The notes: generated from the letters alone by a model not told the origin. DNA of 6,621 nucleotides from Gemmatimonadota bacterium (GCA_003222235.1 QHVD01000250.1:1-6621), one strand, 5' to 3'; positions 1 to 5,809 are shown, counted from the first letter of the stretch. Numbers and translations: made by a program.

Positions 1-47
1 CGGTGGCCATAGGATCCCGGTGGAAAGATGGTCAAAAATAGTGATAT

Positions 48-232
48 GAGTGCGAAATCCGAAATGGGGAATCCACCAAATGCGGAGTGCGGAGTGCGGA
101 ATGCGGAATTGAAGGCGCAGGTTCGTTCGCCAGGGCTGGCTCCGACTTCGACGCTCGCGCGGTCCATTCCGCACTCCGCATTCCGCACTCCGCACTTGGC
201 ACATTCCGCATTCCACACTCCGCACTCCGCAC
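48..232. repeat. Inverted-repeat element of TGCGGAR heptads (element E1)
   Basis: Left arm 81-109 is four exact-length 7-nt units (TGCGGAG twice, TGCGGAA twice). The right side holds two reverse-complement arrays of four units each, 166-195 and 203-232, separated by a short TTGGCAC spacer. Positions 81-109 pair with 203-231 over 29 nt with one mismatch (97/215). They also pair with 166-194 with two mismatches. Upstream, 48-71 continues the 7-nt phase with decayed units (TGCGAAA, TCCGAAA, TGGGGAA). The loop 110-165 is unique sequence. The element begins 5 nt after the stop codon of the minus-strand regulator gene. Frames through it give low-complexity peptides and are not genes. The remaining bases 1-47 show nothing I can support. 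Confidence 0.9.
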
Positions 233-237
233 TATCT

Positions 238-1029
238 TCACACCCGCGACCTCGTCCTTCCCCTCAAGAACCGCAACAGGACTCCGCGGGGCCCGACTTG
301 GGCGAGCTCCTGCGGCGTCGCGCCCGCCACCCGCCGGGCGGCGCCGGCGAGGTGAGCGGCTGACGCGTAGCCCAGAATCCTCACGACGTGCCGCACGGTG
401 TAGCCGGGGTTCCCGAGCAGGTCCGCCGCGCAGGCCGTACGGGCCAGATCGATCACGCGCTTGAGGTTGGGCGCGCCTCCCGCCGCGAATTCGCGTGAGA
501 GGTGCTCCCGGCTGACGCGCAGCACCCGGGCCACGTCCGCCGTTCGGATCGGCGCCCCCGCGCACCGCAGCACCTCGGTCCAAGCCGCGAGCTGCAGCCG
601 GTCGGTGAGCCGCAGCAGCGTCGGCCCGTCCCGGAGCGCCTCACGACGGGCCATCTGCGCGGTCCGCGCCGCGACGCACTCGCCCGCCACGGCGTTGTCG
701 ACGCCATCAACCAGGATGCCGGCGAACCCCGCGGCGTGGCACGACACGAGCAACGCGCCATCGTCGGACCGGAACGTCGACAGCGCGAACATGGGAATGC
801 GCGGGAATCGGGCGGGGAGGGCCAGTGCCGTCGCGGCGGGAGGGGGGGGAGGGGGGGCTTTCACGTCGAGCACCACGGCGTCCACGAGCCGCCGGAACAG
901 CAGGCGCTCGACCGCCTGAAGGCTCCGGCACAACCGCACGCTCCCGGCACCGCGCGGGTATCCCCGCTTCACCGCGCCGCGCGCTTCGCGCCGCGGATGG
1001 AACACCGGCACGACGGGGGGGGGCGTCAC
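238..1029 (-). CDS. AraC-type transcriptional regulator with a receiver-like N-terminus
   Basis: This 263-residue protein is a probable cytoplasmic DNA-binding transcription factor; its target is unknown. The C-terminus is a recognisable AraC/XylS double helix-turn-helix. The first helix pair lies at about residues 163-182 (TADVARVLRVSREHLSREF). The second lies at about 210-241, with the family's LGYASAAHL and GATPQEL ends. Residues about 28-118 (VDAVVLDVKAP, a proline-rich loop, then IPMFALSTF and GFAGILVDGVDN) look like a degenerate response-regulator receiver fold; this is inference. I chose the GTG start at 1029 because it overlaps the upstream NUDIX stop as GTGA. Open frame continues upstream but only antiparallel to good coding sequence. 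Codons 3-5 are a run of nine C, and residues 58-64 are a proline run encoded by G-rich tracts, so both are slippage-prone. The natural stop is followed at once by repeat E1. Confidence 0.8.
   Translation of the reverse strand: MTPPPVVPVFHPRREARGAVKRGYPRGAGSVRLCRSLQAVERLLFRRLVDAVVLDVKAPPPPPPAATALALPARFPRIPMFALSTFRSDDGALLVSCHAAGFAGILVDGVDNAVAGECVAARTAQMARREALRDGPTLLRLTDRLQLAAWTEVLRCAGAPIRTADVARVLRVSREHLSREFAAGGAPNLKRVIDLARTACAADLLGNPGYTVRHVVRILGYASAAHLAGAARRVAGATPQELAQVGPRGVLLRFLRGRTRSRV
838..857 (+). repeat. Interrupted G-run inside the regulator gene
   Basis: The plus strand reads three G, A, eight G, A, seven G. On the coding minus strand this encodes the proline run at residues about 58-64 of the AraC-type regulator. 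A run this long is prone to replication slippage and could fold as a G-quadruplex on the plus strand. A second run of nine G lies at 1015-1023, just inside the same gene's start. Whether lengths vary cannot be seen from one sequence. Confidence 0.6.
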
Positions 1030-1508
1030 GGGTGGCGCCCGGCTTTGCCTTCTTCTTCGACTTGCGCGAGGGCCTGCGTCATCTCCGCCGCCCGCTCGAG
1101 GACGTCGCGCGCGTTGTCGTACGAGATCGTCCCCCGCGCCAGAGCGAGCGGCTGCCAGGCGCAATCGGTGATCCCCTCTTCCGCCTGCGGCACCGGCTCA
1201 CCGTGCTTCGATTCGAAGAGGAAGAAGTGGCAGTACTTGTGGATGGTCTTGCCGCGAAACCGGAAATACCAGTCGATGATCTCGATCGGCCCGTGGAGGA
1301 TCAGGACGTCGAGCCCCGTCTCCTCGGCGACCTCGCGACGCGCCGCTTCGGCGGGCGGCTCTCCCGCCTCGACGTGCCCCTTCGGGAAGCCCCAGTTCTG
1401 GTAGGAATCGCGAATCAGGAGGAAGAGCGGCCGCCCCTCGGCGTCGCGCCGAAACACGACCCCGCCCGCGCTGGTCTCGCGCTGCGCCCGGCGCTGGCTC
1501 CGCTTCAC
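1026..1508 (-). CDS. NUDIX hydrolase (Ap4A-hydrolase-like)
   Basis: The protein is 160 residues and probably hydrolyses a nucleoside diphosphate linked to another group, using Mg2+. The complete Nudix box is present: G44, E50, R58-E59, E62-E63 and G65, spaced G-x5-E-x7-RE-U-x-EE-x-G-U (GHVEAGE, then REVAEETGL). The preceding SAGGVVFRR, the NWGFPKGHVE stretch and the small single-domain size fit diadenosine-polyphosphate or nucleotide pyrophosphohydrolases, but the substrate is a guess. The frame is open further upstream to 1643, but those codons translate repeat E2 and are not plausible protein. The GTG at 1508, just after the repeat and preceded by GGGGCGGGGAA, is the likely start. Its TGA overlaps the GTG of the AraC-type regulator by 4 nt, so the two are probably translationally coupled. 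E2 separates it from mlaD. Confidence 0.88.
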   Translation of the reverse strand: MKRSQRRAQRETSAGGVVFRRDAEGRPLFLLIRDSYQNWGFPKGHVEAGEPPAEAARREVAEETGLDVLILHGPIEIIDWYFRFRGKTIHKYCHFFLFESKHGEPVPQAEEGITDCAWQPLALARGTISYDNARDVLERAAEMTQALAQVEEEGKAGRHP

Positions 1509-1524
1509 TTCCCCGCCCCGCCCC

Positions 1525-1644
1525 GAGTGCGGAGTGCGGAGTGCGGAGTGCGGAGTGCGGAATCGACGGGCTGGCGTCCAAGCCCGGCTTCGCGGTTCGA
1601 ACCGGGCACTGACATTCCGCATTCCGCACTCCGCACTCCGCATT
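1525..1644. repeat. Inverted-repeat element of TGCGGAR heptads (element E2)
   Basis: The left arm is five 7-nt units at 1528-1562 (four TGCGGAG, one TGCGGAA). The right arm is four reverse-complement units at 1614-1641. Positions 1535-1563 pair with 1614-1642 over 29 nt with one G/T mismatch (1555/1622). The 50-nt loop includes the palindrome CGGTTCGAACCG. The reverse complement of the right arm is identical over 29 nt to the left arm of E1, so the two are one family. It lies 5 nt beyond the mlaD stop codon and 16 nt before the NUDIX start. As a hairpin it could end or attenuate the mla transcript, though no T-run follows. Confidence 0.9.
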
Positions 1645-1649
1645 GTCTT

Positions 1650-2657
1650 TCAGAACACGCTGAACGTAAAGTACTTCCGCGGGTTCGCCTGGATGTCCGA
1701 CAGGAGCTGCCGGAGCTGAATCATGGTGAGCGTGGTCTCGCGGTACAGCGTCGAGTCCGAAACGAGCAGCCCGAGCGTGCCACTGCGATTCGAAATGCGC
1801 GAGAACACGCTGTCGGCCGAAACGAGCACCCGCACCATGCTCTCCTGACTCCGGTGAGCCGCCGCCAGCAGGTCGCGCGCGTCCTGCGACGCCGAGCGCA
1901 GGTTGGCGCTCGTGGCGGCGGAGTTGTTGAGGATGGTGAGGAGCTGGCCCTGGTTCGTCGCGGAATCGACGCGACCGAGGGTCGTCTGCAGGTTCGTGGC
2001 CGCCTTGCCCAGGACCTCCGAGCCCTGGCGCAGCTTGGTGCCGACCGATCCGAGGACGTCGGCCTGCTCGTTCGCGACGGTGGCGAGGCGATCCGCGATC
2101 TGCCCGAACTCGCGGATCGCACGGCGCAGCTCCGCGACCGCCTCGGTGTCGAACGCCGTTTGCACCCGGTTCGCCACGGCCGCGATGTCGGTGGCGATGC
2201 GGCTCGCCTGAGCCGTGAGCTGGCCGATGTCGGGGAGTGTGGCCCCGGGCCACTTGCCGGCGCCCGCCGCCAGGGCCTCATCGAGGGCCTGCCGAACGTT
2301 GGGGTCGGACGGGGCCGGCTCGCGGGAGATGAGCGTCGCGGCCCATTCGCCGAACAGCGACGCCGGGGCGGCGACCACCGCCGGCTTCGCGGGCGGCGTC
2401 ACGCCGGCGTAGATCTTGAGGGCGGCCTCGACCCAATTGCCGGGCGCCAGCCGGATTGCTTCCACCCGTCCCACCCGGACGCCGCGCAGCACCACGGGGT
2501 CGCCGACGGACAAGCCACCCACCGTGCGGAACCGCGCCGTATACACCGCTTCCGTTCGACCGAGGTGGGCCCCCGACAGCCACAGCGCGCCCGCCACCAC
2601 CACGCCGAAGGCCGCGATGACCACCACGCCGACCGCGAACTCGTTCTCCCGCCTCAT
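1650..2657 (-). CDS. mlaD: MCE-family lipid transport protein MlaD
   Basis: This is the periplasmic substrate-binding subunit of the MlaFEDB-type phospholipid transporter; MCE domains form a hexameric ring anchored to the inner membrane. It has 335 residues. A single N-terminal membrane anchor lies at about residues 8-28 with no cleavable signal. The MCE domain spans about 36-112, with the family's VGGLSVGDPVVLRGVRVGRV motif near 46-65. A long helical region follows at about 145-320, as in MCE proteins that extend the ring into a tube. The C-terminal SDIQANPRKYFTFSVF is typical for the family, so the gene ends naturally and is not cut by the repeat after it. The ATG overlaps the mlaF stop (ATGA), with GAAGGG about 10 nt upstream as a ribosome site. 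No lipid-binding MlaC or MlaA is in the window. Confidence 0.93.
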   Translation of the reverse strand: MRRENEFAVGVVVIAAFGVVVAGALWLSGAHLGRTEAVYTARFRTVGGLSVGDPVVLRGVRVGRVEAIRLAPGNWVEAALKIYAGVTPPAKPAVVAAPASLFGEWAATLISREPAPSDPNVRQALDEALAAGAGKWPGATLPDIGQLTAQASRIATDIAAVANRVQTAFDTEAVAELRRAIREFGQIADRLATVANEQADVLGSVGTKLRQGSEVLGKAATNLQTTLGRVDSATNQGQLLTILNNSAATSANLRSASQDARDLLAAAHRSQESMVRVLVSADSVFSRISNRSGTLGLLVSDSTLYRETTLTMIQLRQLLSDIQANPRKYFTFSVF

Positions 2658-3379
2658 GACGGCCGCCCTTCGATGAACTGCCGCACCACCGGGTCTTCGG
2701 TCTGCCGGATCTCCTCCACGGTGCCGACCTGCCGGACCCGGCCCTCGTACAACATGGCGATGCGGTCGCCCACGGTGTAGGCGCTGCGCATGTCGTGCGT
2801 GACCACGACCCCGGTGACGCCCAGGTGCTCGCGGGTGCGTACCATCAACCGGTCCATCACCGCGGAGGTCACCGGGTCGAGGCCGGTGGTGGGCTCGTCG
2901 TACAGCATGTAGCGCGGGCGGAGCGCGATCGCGCGCGCGATCCCCACCCGCTTCCGCATCCCGCCCGACAGCTCTGCGGGATAGCGGTCGTCCGTCCCCG
3001 TGAGGTCCACGAGCGCGAGCGCCTCCCGCACGCGCTCCGCGATCTCGTCGGCCGGCAGGCCTCGCCGCTCGAGCCCCAGCCGCACGTTGTCGGCGACGTT
3101 GAGCGAGTCGAACAGCGCCGCGAACTGGAAGACGAACCCGATCTCGCGCCGCAGGGCCGCGAGGCTCGGCCGGTCGAGCGTGGACACGGCGCGGCCGTCT
3201 ACGGTCACGTCCCCGGCATCGGGGTGCAACAGTCCCACGACATGCTTTAGCGCCACGCTCTTCCCCGATCCAGAGTAACCGATGATCACCAGGGTCTCGC
3301 CGTCCTTGACGTCCAGCGTGAACCCCGTCAGCACCTGTTTCCCGTCGAATGCCTTGTGCAGGTCCTGAAACTGGATCAT
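2654..3379 (-). CDS. mlaF: ABC transporter ATPase MlaF
   Basis: The 241-residue cytoplasmic ATPase powers the MlaE permease in lipid movement between inner and outer membrane. All ABC signatures are intact: Walker A GYSGSGKS (34-41), Q-loop Q85 in FVFQFAALFDSLNV, signature LSGGMRKRVGIARA (137-150), Walker B YMLYDEP with catalytic E162, D-loop GLDP and switch H195 (VVTHDM). The FQFAALFDSL and LSGGM variants are those of the Mla/Mkl subfamily rather than amino-acid or sugar importers. The frame is open to 3505, but the ATG at 3379 overlaps the mlaE stop as ATGA and begins the expected MIQFQDLHKAF strand, so I use it. No Shine-Dalgarno precedes it, which fits coupling to mlaE translation. It overlaps mlaD by 4 nt downstream. 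Confidence 0.95.
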   Translation of the reverse strand: MIQFQDLHKAFDGKQVLTGFTLDVKDGETLVIIGYSGSGKSVALKHVVGLLHPDAGDVTVDGRAVSTLDRPSLAALRREIGFVFQFAALFDSLNVADNVRLGLERRGLPADEIAERVREALALVDLTGTDDRYPAELSGGMRKRVGIARAIALRPRYMLYDEPTTGLDPVTSAVMDRLMVRTREHLGVTGVVVTHDMRSAYTVGDRIAMLYEGRVRQVGTVEEIRQTEDPVVRQFIEGRPS

Positions 3380-4140
3380 CGCAGCAGGACCATCGCCCAA
3401 AAGGCGTCGAGCATGAGCAGCAGCACGGCGGAATAGACCACGGCCTGCATCGTGCTCCGCCCGACGCCCTCCGCGCCGCCGCGGGTCCCGAGCCCGACGA
3501 TACATCCGACCAGGGTGATCGTGAACCCGAACGTGGCGCTCTTGAACAGGCCGAACCAGGTGTCCTTGAAGCGGTAGAACAGCTTGAGCCCCTTAATGAA
3601 CTCCTGGGTCGAGAGATCGAGCAGCAGGAGGCTCGCGAGCCACCCGGTGAGGATGCCCGTGAGGATCGCCAACGCCACGATGACCGGGAACATGGCGGTG
3701 CCCGCGAGGACGCGCGGCACCACGAGGTAGCTCTGCGGATCGTAGGCGAGCGTCTCGAGGGCGTCCACCTGCTCGGTCACCCGCATGGTGCCGAGCTCCG
3801 CCGCCATGCTCGCGCCGACGCGGCCGGCGAGCGCGAGCCCCGCGAGCACGGGGCCGAGCTCGAGCATCATCGTCTTGCCGACGAGGGTGCCCACAAAATA
3901 GAGCGGGACGGTGCCGGTGAACGTGTACGAGGCCTGGAGGGCGAGGACGACGCCCGTGAACGCGGCGATGAACAGCGCGACCGGAAGCGAGTCCACGCCG
4001 ACGCGGCGCATCTGGACGGGCGTCAGCCGGCCCCACGTGGCGACGTCTGACAGCGCCCGCACCATATCCGACACGAACTGGCCGAAGCGGCCGACCGCCT
4101 TGATCCCCGCGACGGCGCTTCGGCCGACGTGCGCAATCAC
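3376..4140 (-). CDS. mlaE: ABC transporter permease MlaE
   Basis: The 254-residue integral inner-membrane permease forms the dimeric channel of the Mla/MCE lipid transporter. The family hallmark LELGPVLAGLALAGRVGASMAAELGTM (split across about residues 94-119) and the following TEQVDALETLAYDP coupling segment are present. Hydrophobic segments lie at about 53-71, 79-105, 146-176, 203-219 and 233-253. Length matches the family (about 250-260). The start is GTG at 4140, the only good one near the first conserved residues. It is preceded by only a weak AGG, while a TAGTTT (-10-like, TANNNT) ends 6 nt upstream. It is the first gene of mlaEFD, and the sigma terminator lies upstream, so it probably has its own promoter between 4141 and 4210. 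Confidence 0.95.
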   Translation of the reverse strand: MIAHVGRSAVAGIKAVGRFGQFVSDMVRALSDVATWGRLTPVQMRRVGVDSLPVALFIAAFTGVVLALQASYTFTGTVPLYFVGTLVGKTMMLELGPVLAGLALAGRVGASMAAELGTMRVTEQVDALETLAYDPQSYLVVPRVLAGTAMFPVIVALAILTGILTGWLASLLLLDLSTQEFIKGLKLFYRFKDTWFGLFKSATFGFTITLVGCIVGLGTRGGAEGVGRSTMQAVVYSAVLLLMLDAFWAMVLLR

Positions 4141-4152
4141 GGGCCTAAACTA

Positions 4153-4265
4153 ACGACGCACGTCGCAGGTTGCACGCCGCACGCGGCTCTCGGCTCGCGG
4201 AAGAGTGGAACAACAAAACGGCCGGCGTGTCGCCGGCCGTTCGTGCAACGTGTGACGTGTGACGT
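4153..4265. repeat. Inverted-repeat element enclosing the sigma-gene terminator (element E3)
   Basis: Positions 4153-4176 pair with 4242-4265: 22 of 24 positions pair, including two G/T. The right arm is a 7-nt word array reading GTGTGAC, GTGTGAC, GTGTTGG from about 4250 to 4270. The left arm is a more decayed copy (CACGTCGCAGGTTGCACG). The layout matches E1 and E2 but uses a different word. The right arm begins about 6 nt after the sigma stop codon, and the intrinsic terminator sits in its loop directly beside it. Confidence 0.75.
4211..4240 (-). terminator. Rho-independent terminator of the sigma factor gene
   Basis: A perfect 10-bp GC-rich stem pairs 4218-4227 with 4231-4240 around a 3-nt loop. 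On the minus strand the stem is followed by TTTGTTGTT. It lies about 32 nt after the sigma stop codon and separates that gene from mlaE. Confidence 0.88.
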
Positions 4266-4271
4266 GTTGGG

Positions 4272-5261
4272 TCACGCCGCAAAGCTGGCCAGCGCCTTCC
4301 CTACGTCCCCATCGCGCAGCCGCTTGAGCGCGCGATCCCGCAGCTGGCGCACCCGCTCGCGCGTGACGCCCAGCATGCCCCCGATCTCCTCGAGCGTGTG
4401 CTCGCGGCCGCCGTCCAGGCCGAAGTAGAGCCGCAGCACCTTGGCATCCCGCTTCTGCAGCGTGCTCAGCGCCGTCTCGATCTCGTCGGACAGGAAGCGG
4501 TCCATCGCCTGATCTTCCGTGTCCGGCAGGTCCTCCGCGATGAAGCGCTCGATCAGCGACCGGTCGCCATCGGGATCGAGGGGCGCGTCGAGGCGGACGT
4601 CCCCCGTATTGAGGGCCGCGAGCGACTGCACGACCTCGAGCGACAGCTTGGTCGCGTCGGCGATCTCCTCGGGCGTCGGCTCGCGCCGCAGCGTCTGCCG
4701 CAGGTATTCCGCCGTCCGCACGATGCGCGACAGGTCGGCGGTGCGGTTGAGCGGCACGCGCACGGTGCGCCCCTGGCGCGCCAGCGCCGCCAGGATCGCC
4801 TGCCGGATCCACCAGACCGCGTAGGAGATGAACTTCACGCCCTGGTCGGGATCGAACTTCCGGGCGGCCGTCAGCAGCCCGACGTTGCCCTCGCCGATCA
4901 GGTCGGTGAGCGGCAAGCCCCGGTTTTGGTACTTCTTGGCCACGGAGATCACGAAGCGGAGGTTCCGCTTCACGAGCTCCTGCATCGCCTCCTGGTCCCC
5001 GGCGCGGACCCGGCGGGCGAGCGCGATCTCCTCCTTCTGGGTGAGGAGCGGCGTCTTCGACACCTCGTGGAGGTACTGGTCCAGGATGTCGCGCTCGTGC
5101 TCGTGCGTGGCGAGCCCGTTGAGCAAACCCCGCCGCCGCCCGCGCTTCCTGGCCACGGGCGCGCTGGGTGCAGCGGCACCGGCGGCACCAGCACCCCGCG
5201 CCGCCCGCGGCTTCGCCCGGGCGGGGGAAGACGTCTTCTTCCGTCGGATGGACTTGGACAT
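4272..5261 (-). CDS. rpoD: RNA polymerase sigma factor, RpoD/SigA family (short form)
   Basis: The 329-residue protein directs RNA polymerase to promoters. Residues 1-48 are a basic, Ala/Arg/Lys-rich tail with no region 1.1. Region 1.2 follows (DILDQYLHEVSKTPLLTQKEEI, about 58-80). Region 2 covers about 92-162, with NLRFVISVAKKY and the 2.3/2.4 core KFISYAVWWIRQAI (143-156). Region 3 covers about 170-250. Region 4 covers about 260-317, with the -35-binding helix in TLEEIGGMLGVTRERVRQLRDRALKRLR (split; RERVRQ is key). It is much shorter than the roughly 600-residue proteobacterial RpoD but matches the compact primary sigma of the FCB group. Whether it is the only housekeeping sigma here is inference; a group 2 paralogue is the alternative. 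The ATG at 5261 lacks a strong ribosome site. The gene diverges from the tRNA promoter, which has a TTGACA box that region 4.2 of this type would read. Confidence 0.85.
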   Translation of the reverse strand: MSKSIRRKKTSSPARAKPRAARGAGAAGAAAPSAPVARKRGRRRGLLNGLATHEHERDILDQYLHEVSKTPLLTQKEEIALARRVRAGDQEAMQELVKRNLRFVISVAKKYQNRGLPLTDLIGEGNVGLLTAARKFDPDQGVKFISYAVWWIRQAILAALARQGRTVRVPLNRTADLSRIVRTAEYLRQTLRREPTPEEIADATKLSLEVVQSLAALNTGDVRLDAPLDPDGDRSLIERFIAEDLPDTEDQAMDRFLSDEIETALSTLQKRDAKVLRLYFGLDGGREHTLEEIGGMLGVTRERVRQLRDRALKRLRDGDVGKALASFAA

Positions 5262-5301
5262 ATCTATCGTCTCGGCTCACCCGTTAGTACCCGCGGGAGC
5301 C

Positions 5302-5360
5302 AAAAAAGTTCACACAAAAGCGTGAAAACGCTTGACATACTTAGAACGCGCGGGTAAGAT
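5302..5360 (+). promoter_or_regulatory. Strong sigma-70-type promoter of the tRNA cluster
   Basis: A perfect TTGACA (5332-5337) is followed by a 17-nt spacer and TAAGAT (5355-5360), giving a start near 5367 and a leader of about 37 nt before tRNA-Ala. A-tracts at 5302-5307, 5316-5319 and 5325-5328 sit where an UP element would be. Leader 5371-5392 can form a 6-bp CGCCCG/CGGGCG hairpin. I see no other promoter inside the tRNA cluster. Confidence 0.88.
5318..5333. promoter_or_regulatory. Operator-like palindrome overlapping the -35 box
   Basis: AAGCGT-GAAA-ACGCTT is a perfect 6+4+6 inverted repeat, and its last two bases are the first two of TTGACA. TTCAC (5309-5313) and GTGAA (5322-5326) make a second, offset inverted repeat. 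The position would suit a regulator of tRNA or divergent sigma transcription, but no regulator is known. Confidence 0.4.
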
Positions 5361-5403
5361 GCCGTGTTCCCGCCCGGGCGTTTTCGCGGGCGCCCAATAT
5401 AAT

Positions 5404-5476
5404 GGGGGCGTAGCTCAGTTGGGAGAGCGCGTGAATGGCATTCACGAGGTCAGGGGTTCGATCCCCCTCGCCTCCA
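5404..5476 (+). tRNA. tRNA-Ala(GGC)
   Basis: A complete 73-nt cloverleaf. The acceptor GGGGGCG/CGCCTCC has one G-U pair. The D stem is GCTC/GAGC and the anticodon stem CGTGA/TCACG with loop ATGGCAT, so the anticodon is GGC. The T arm is AGGGG-TTCGATC-CCCCT and the discriminator A. CCA is not encoded (ACT follows). First gene of the cluster. Confidence 0.96.
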
Positions 5477-5482
5477 CTGACT

Positions 5483-5595
5483 GCTAGGCGCACAGACACG
5501 GTCGACGCGCAGACGCAACAGTCGTAGGCCGGGGGCAGGTTAGAGGTTAGATTTGGCGCTACGCGTCGGTGCGTCTACGCGTCTGTGCGTCTAGC
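5483..5595. repeat. Ala-Gly spacer inverted repeat, NAGACGCN word (element S1)
   Basis: Positions 5483-5500 pair with 5578-5595: 17 of 18 pair including one G/T. Pairing resumes more loosely inward with GACGC-word copies (5504-5518 against 5560-5577). The right arm read in reverse complement is TAGACGCA, CAGACGCG, TAGACGCA, CCGACGCG, an 8-nt phase. The element starts 6 nt after tRNA-Ala and ends 5 nt before tRNA-Gly. The loop at about 5520-5558 is unique. Confidence 0.88.
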
Positions 5596-5600
5596 TTTCT

Positions 5601-5673
5601 GCGGGAATAGCTCAGTTGGTAGAGCACAACCTTGCCAAGGTTGGGGTCGCGGGTTCGAGTCCCGCTTCCCGCT
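5601..5673 (+). tRNA. tRNA-Gly(GCC)
   Basis: A complete 73-nt cloverleaf: acceptor GCGGGAA/TTCCCGC, D stem GCTC/GAGC, anticodon stem CAACC/GGTTG, loop TTGCCAA with anticodon GCC, and T arm GCGGG-TTCGAGT-CCCGC. The discriminator is T and CCA is not encoded. Confidence 0.97.
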
Positions 5674-5706
5674 CTGTGAGGGTGGATTGAGGGACATGGG
5701 GTCACG

Positions 5707-5722
5707 GTCCGCCTGTCCGCCC
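5707..5722. repeat. Half array of the GTCCGCC word before tRNA-fMet (S2)
   Basis: Two 8-nt-spaced copies of GTCCGCC lie in the 58-nt Gly-fMet spacer, with no partner arm inside that spacer. They complement the left arm of the next element: 5707-5721 pairs with 5810-5824 at all 15 positions with one G/T. tRNA-fMet is therefore bracketed by complementary words. The rest of the spacer shows nothing. Confidence 0.7.
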
Positions 5723-5731
5723 GAACGACGC

Positions 5732-5805
5732 CGCGGGGTGGAGCAGCCTGGTAGCTCGCCGGGCTCATAACCCGGAGGTCGTGGGTTCAAATCCCACCCC
5801 CGCTA
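5732..5805 (+). tRNA. Initiator tRNA-fMet(CAT)
   Basis: A complete 74-nt cloverleaf with anticodon loop CTCATAA. It has the three consecutive G-C pairs in the anticodon stem (CCGGG/CCCGG) that mark initiators. The acceptor CGCGGGG/CCCCGCT leaves the first pair mismatched (C1 with T72), as formylatable initiators require. The D arm is GAGC-AGCCTGGTA-GCTC and the T arm GTGGG-TTCAAAT-CCCAC. CCA is not encoded. Confidence 0.96.
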
Positions 5806-5809
5806 CTAA

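Noticed and set aside
2..45. A minus-strand promoter with TTGACC and TATGGC
   Set aside because: The -10 matches poorly, the spacer is 18 nt, and any gene it would serve lies outside the window.
81..232. A CRISPR array
   Set aside because: Units are 7 nt, contiguous and in both orientations, with no spacers of 25-40 nt and no cas genes.
28..363. Plus-strand frame starting ATGGTCAAAAATAG
   Set aside because: After about 20 codons it reads only the TGCGGAR repeat and then runs antisense to the regulator gene. There is no recognisable protein.
1564..1613. A tRNA T-arm remnant in the E2 loop (GGTTCGAACC)
   Set aside because: The flanking bases do not continue a 5-bp T stem and no acceptor or anticodon arm is present. 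It is only a palindrome.
825..2780. A 651-codon plus-strand open frame
   Set aside because: It runs antisense through AraC, NUDIX, repeat E2, mlaD and the end of mlaF. It is Arg/Ala/His-rich, as expected of a high-GC shadow frame.
5398..5403. A perfect TATAAT just before tRNA-Ala
   Set aside because: It has no -35 at 16-18 nt upstream (CGGGCG is there), and its transcript would start inside the tRNA.
5559..5790. Minus-strand frames opposite tRNA-Gly and tRNA-fMet that translate to plausible-looking peptides (e.g. SGKRDSNPRPQPWQG)
   Set aside because: They are antisense reads of tRNA genes, a well-known source of false proteins. The tRNA cloverleaves explain the sequence fully.
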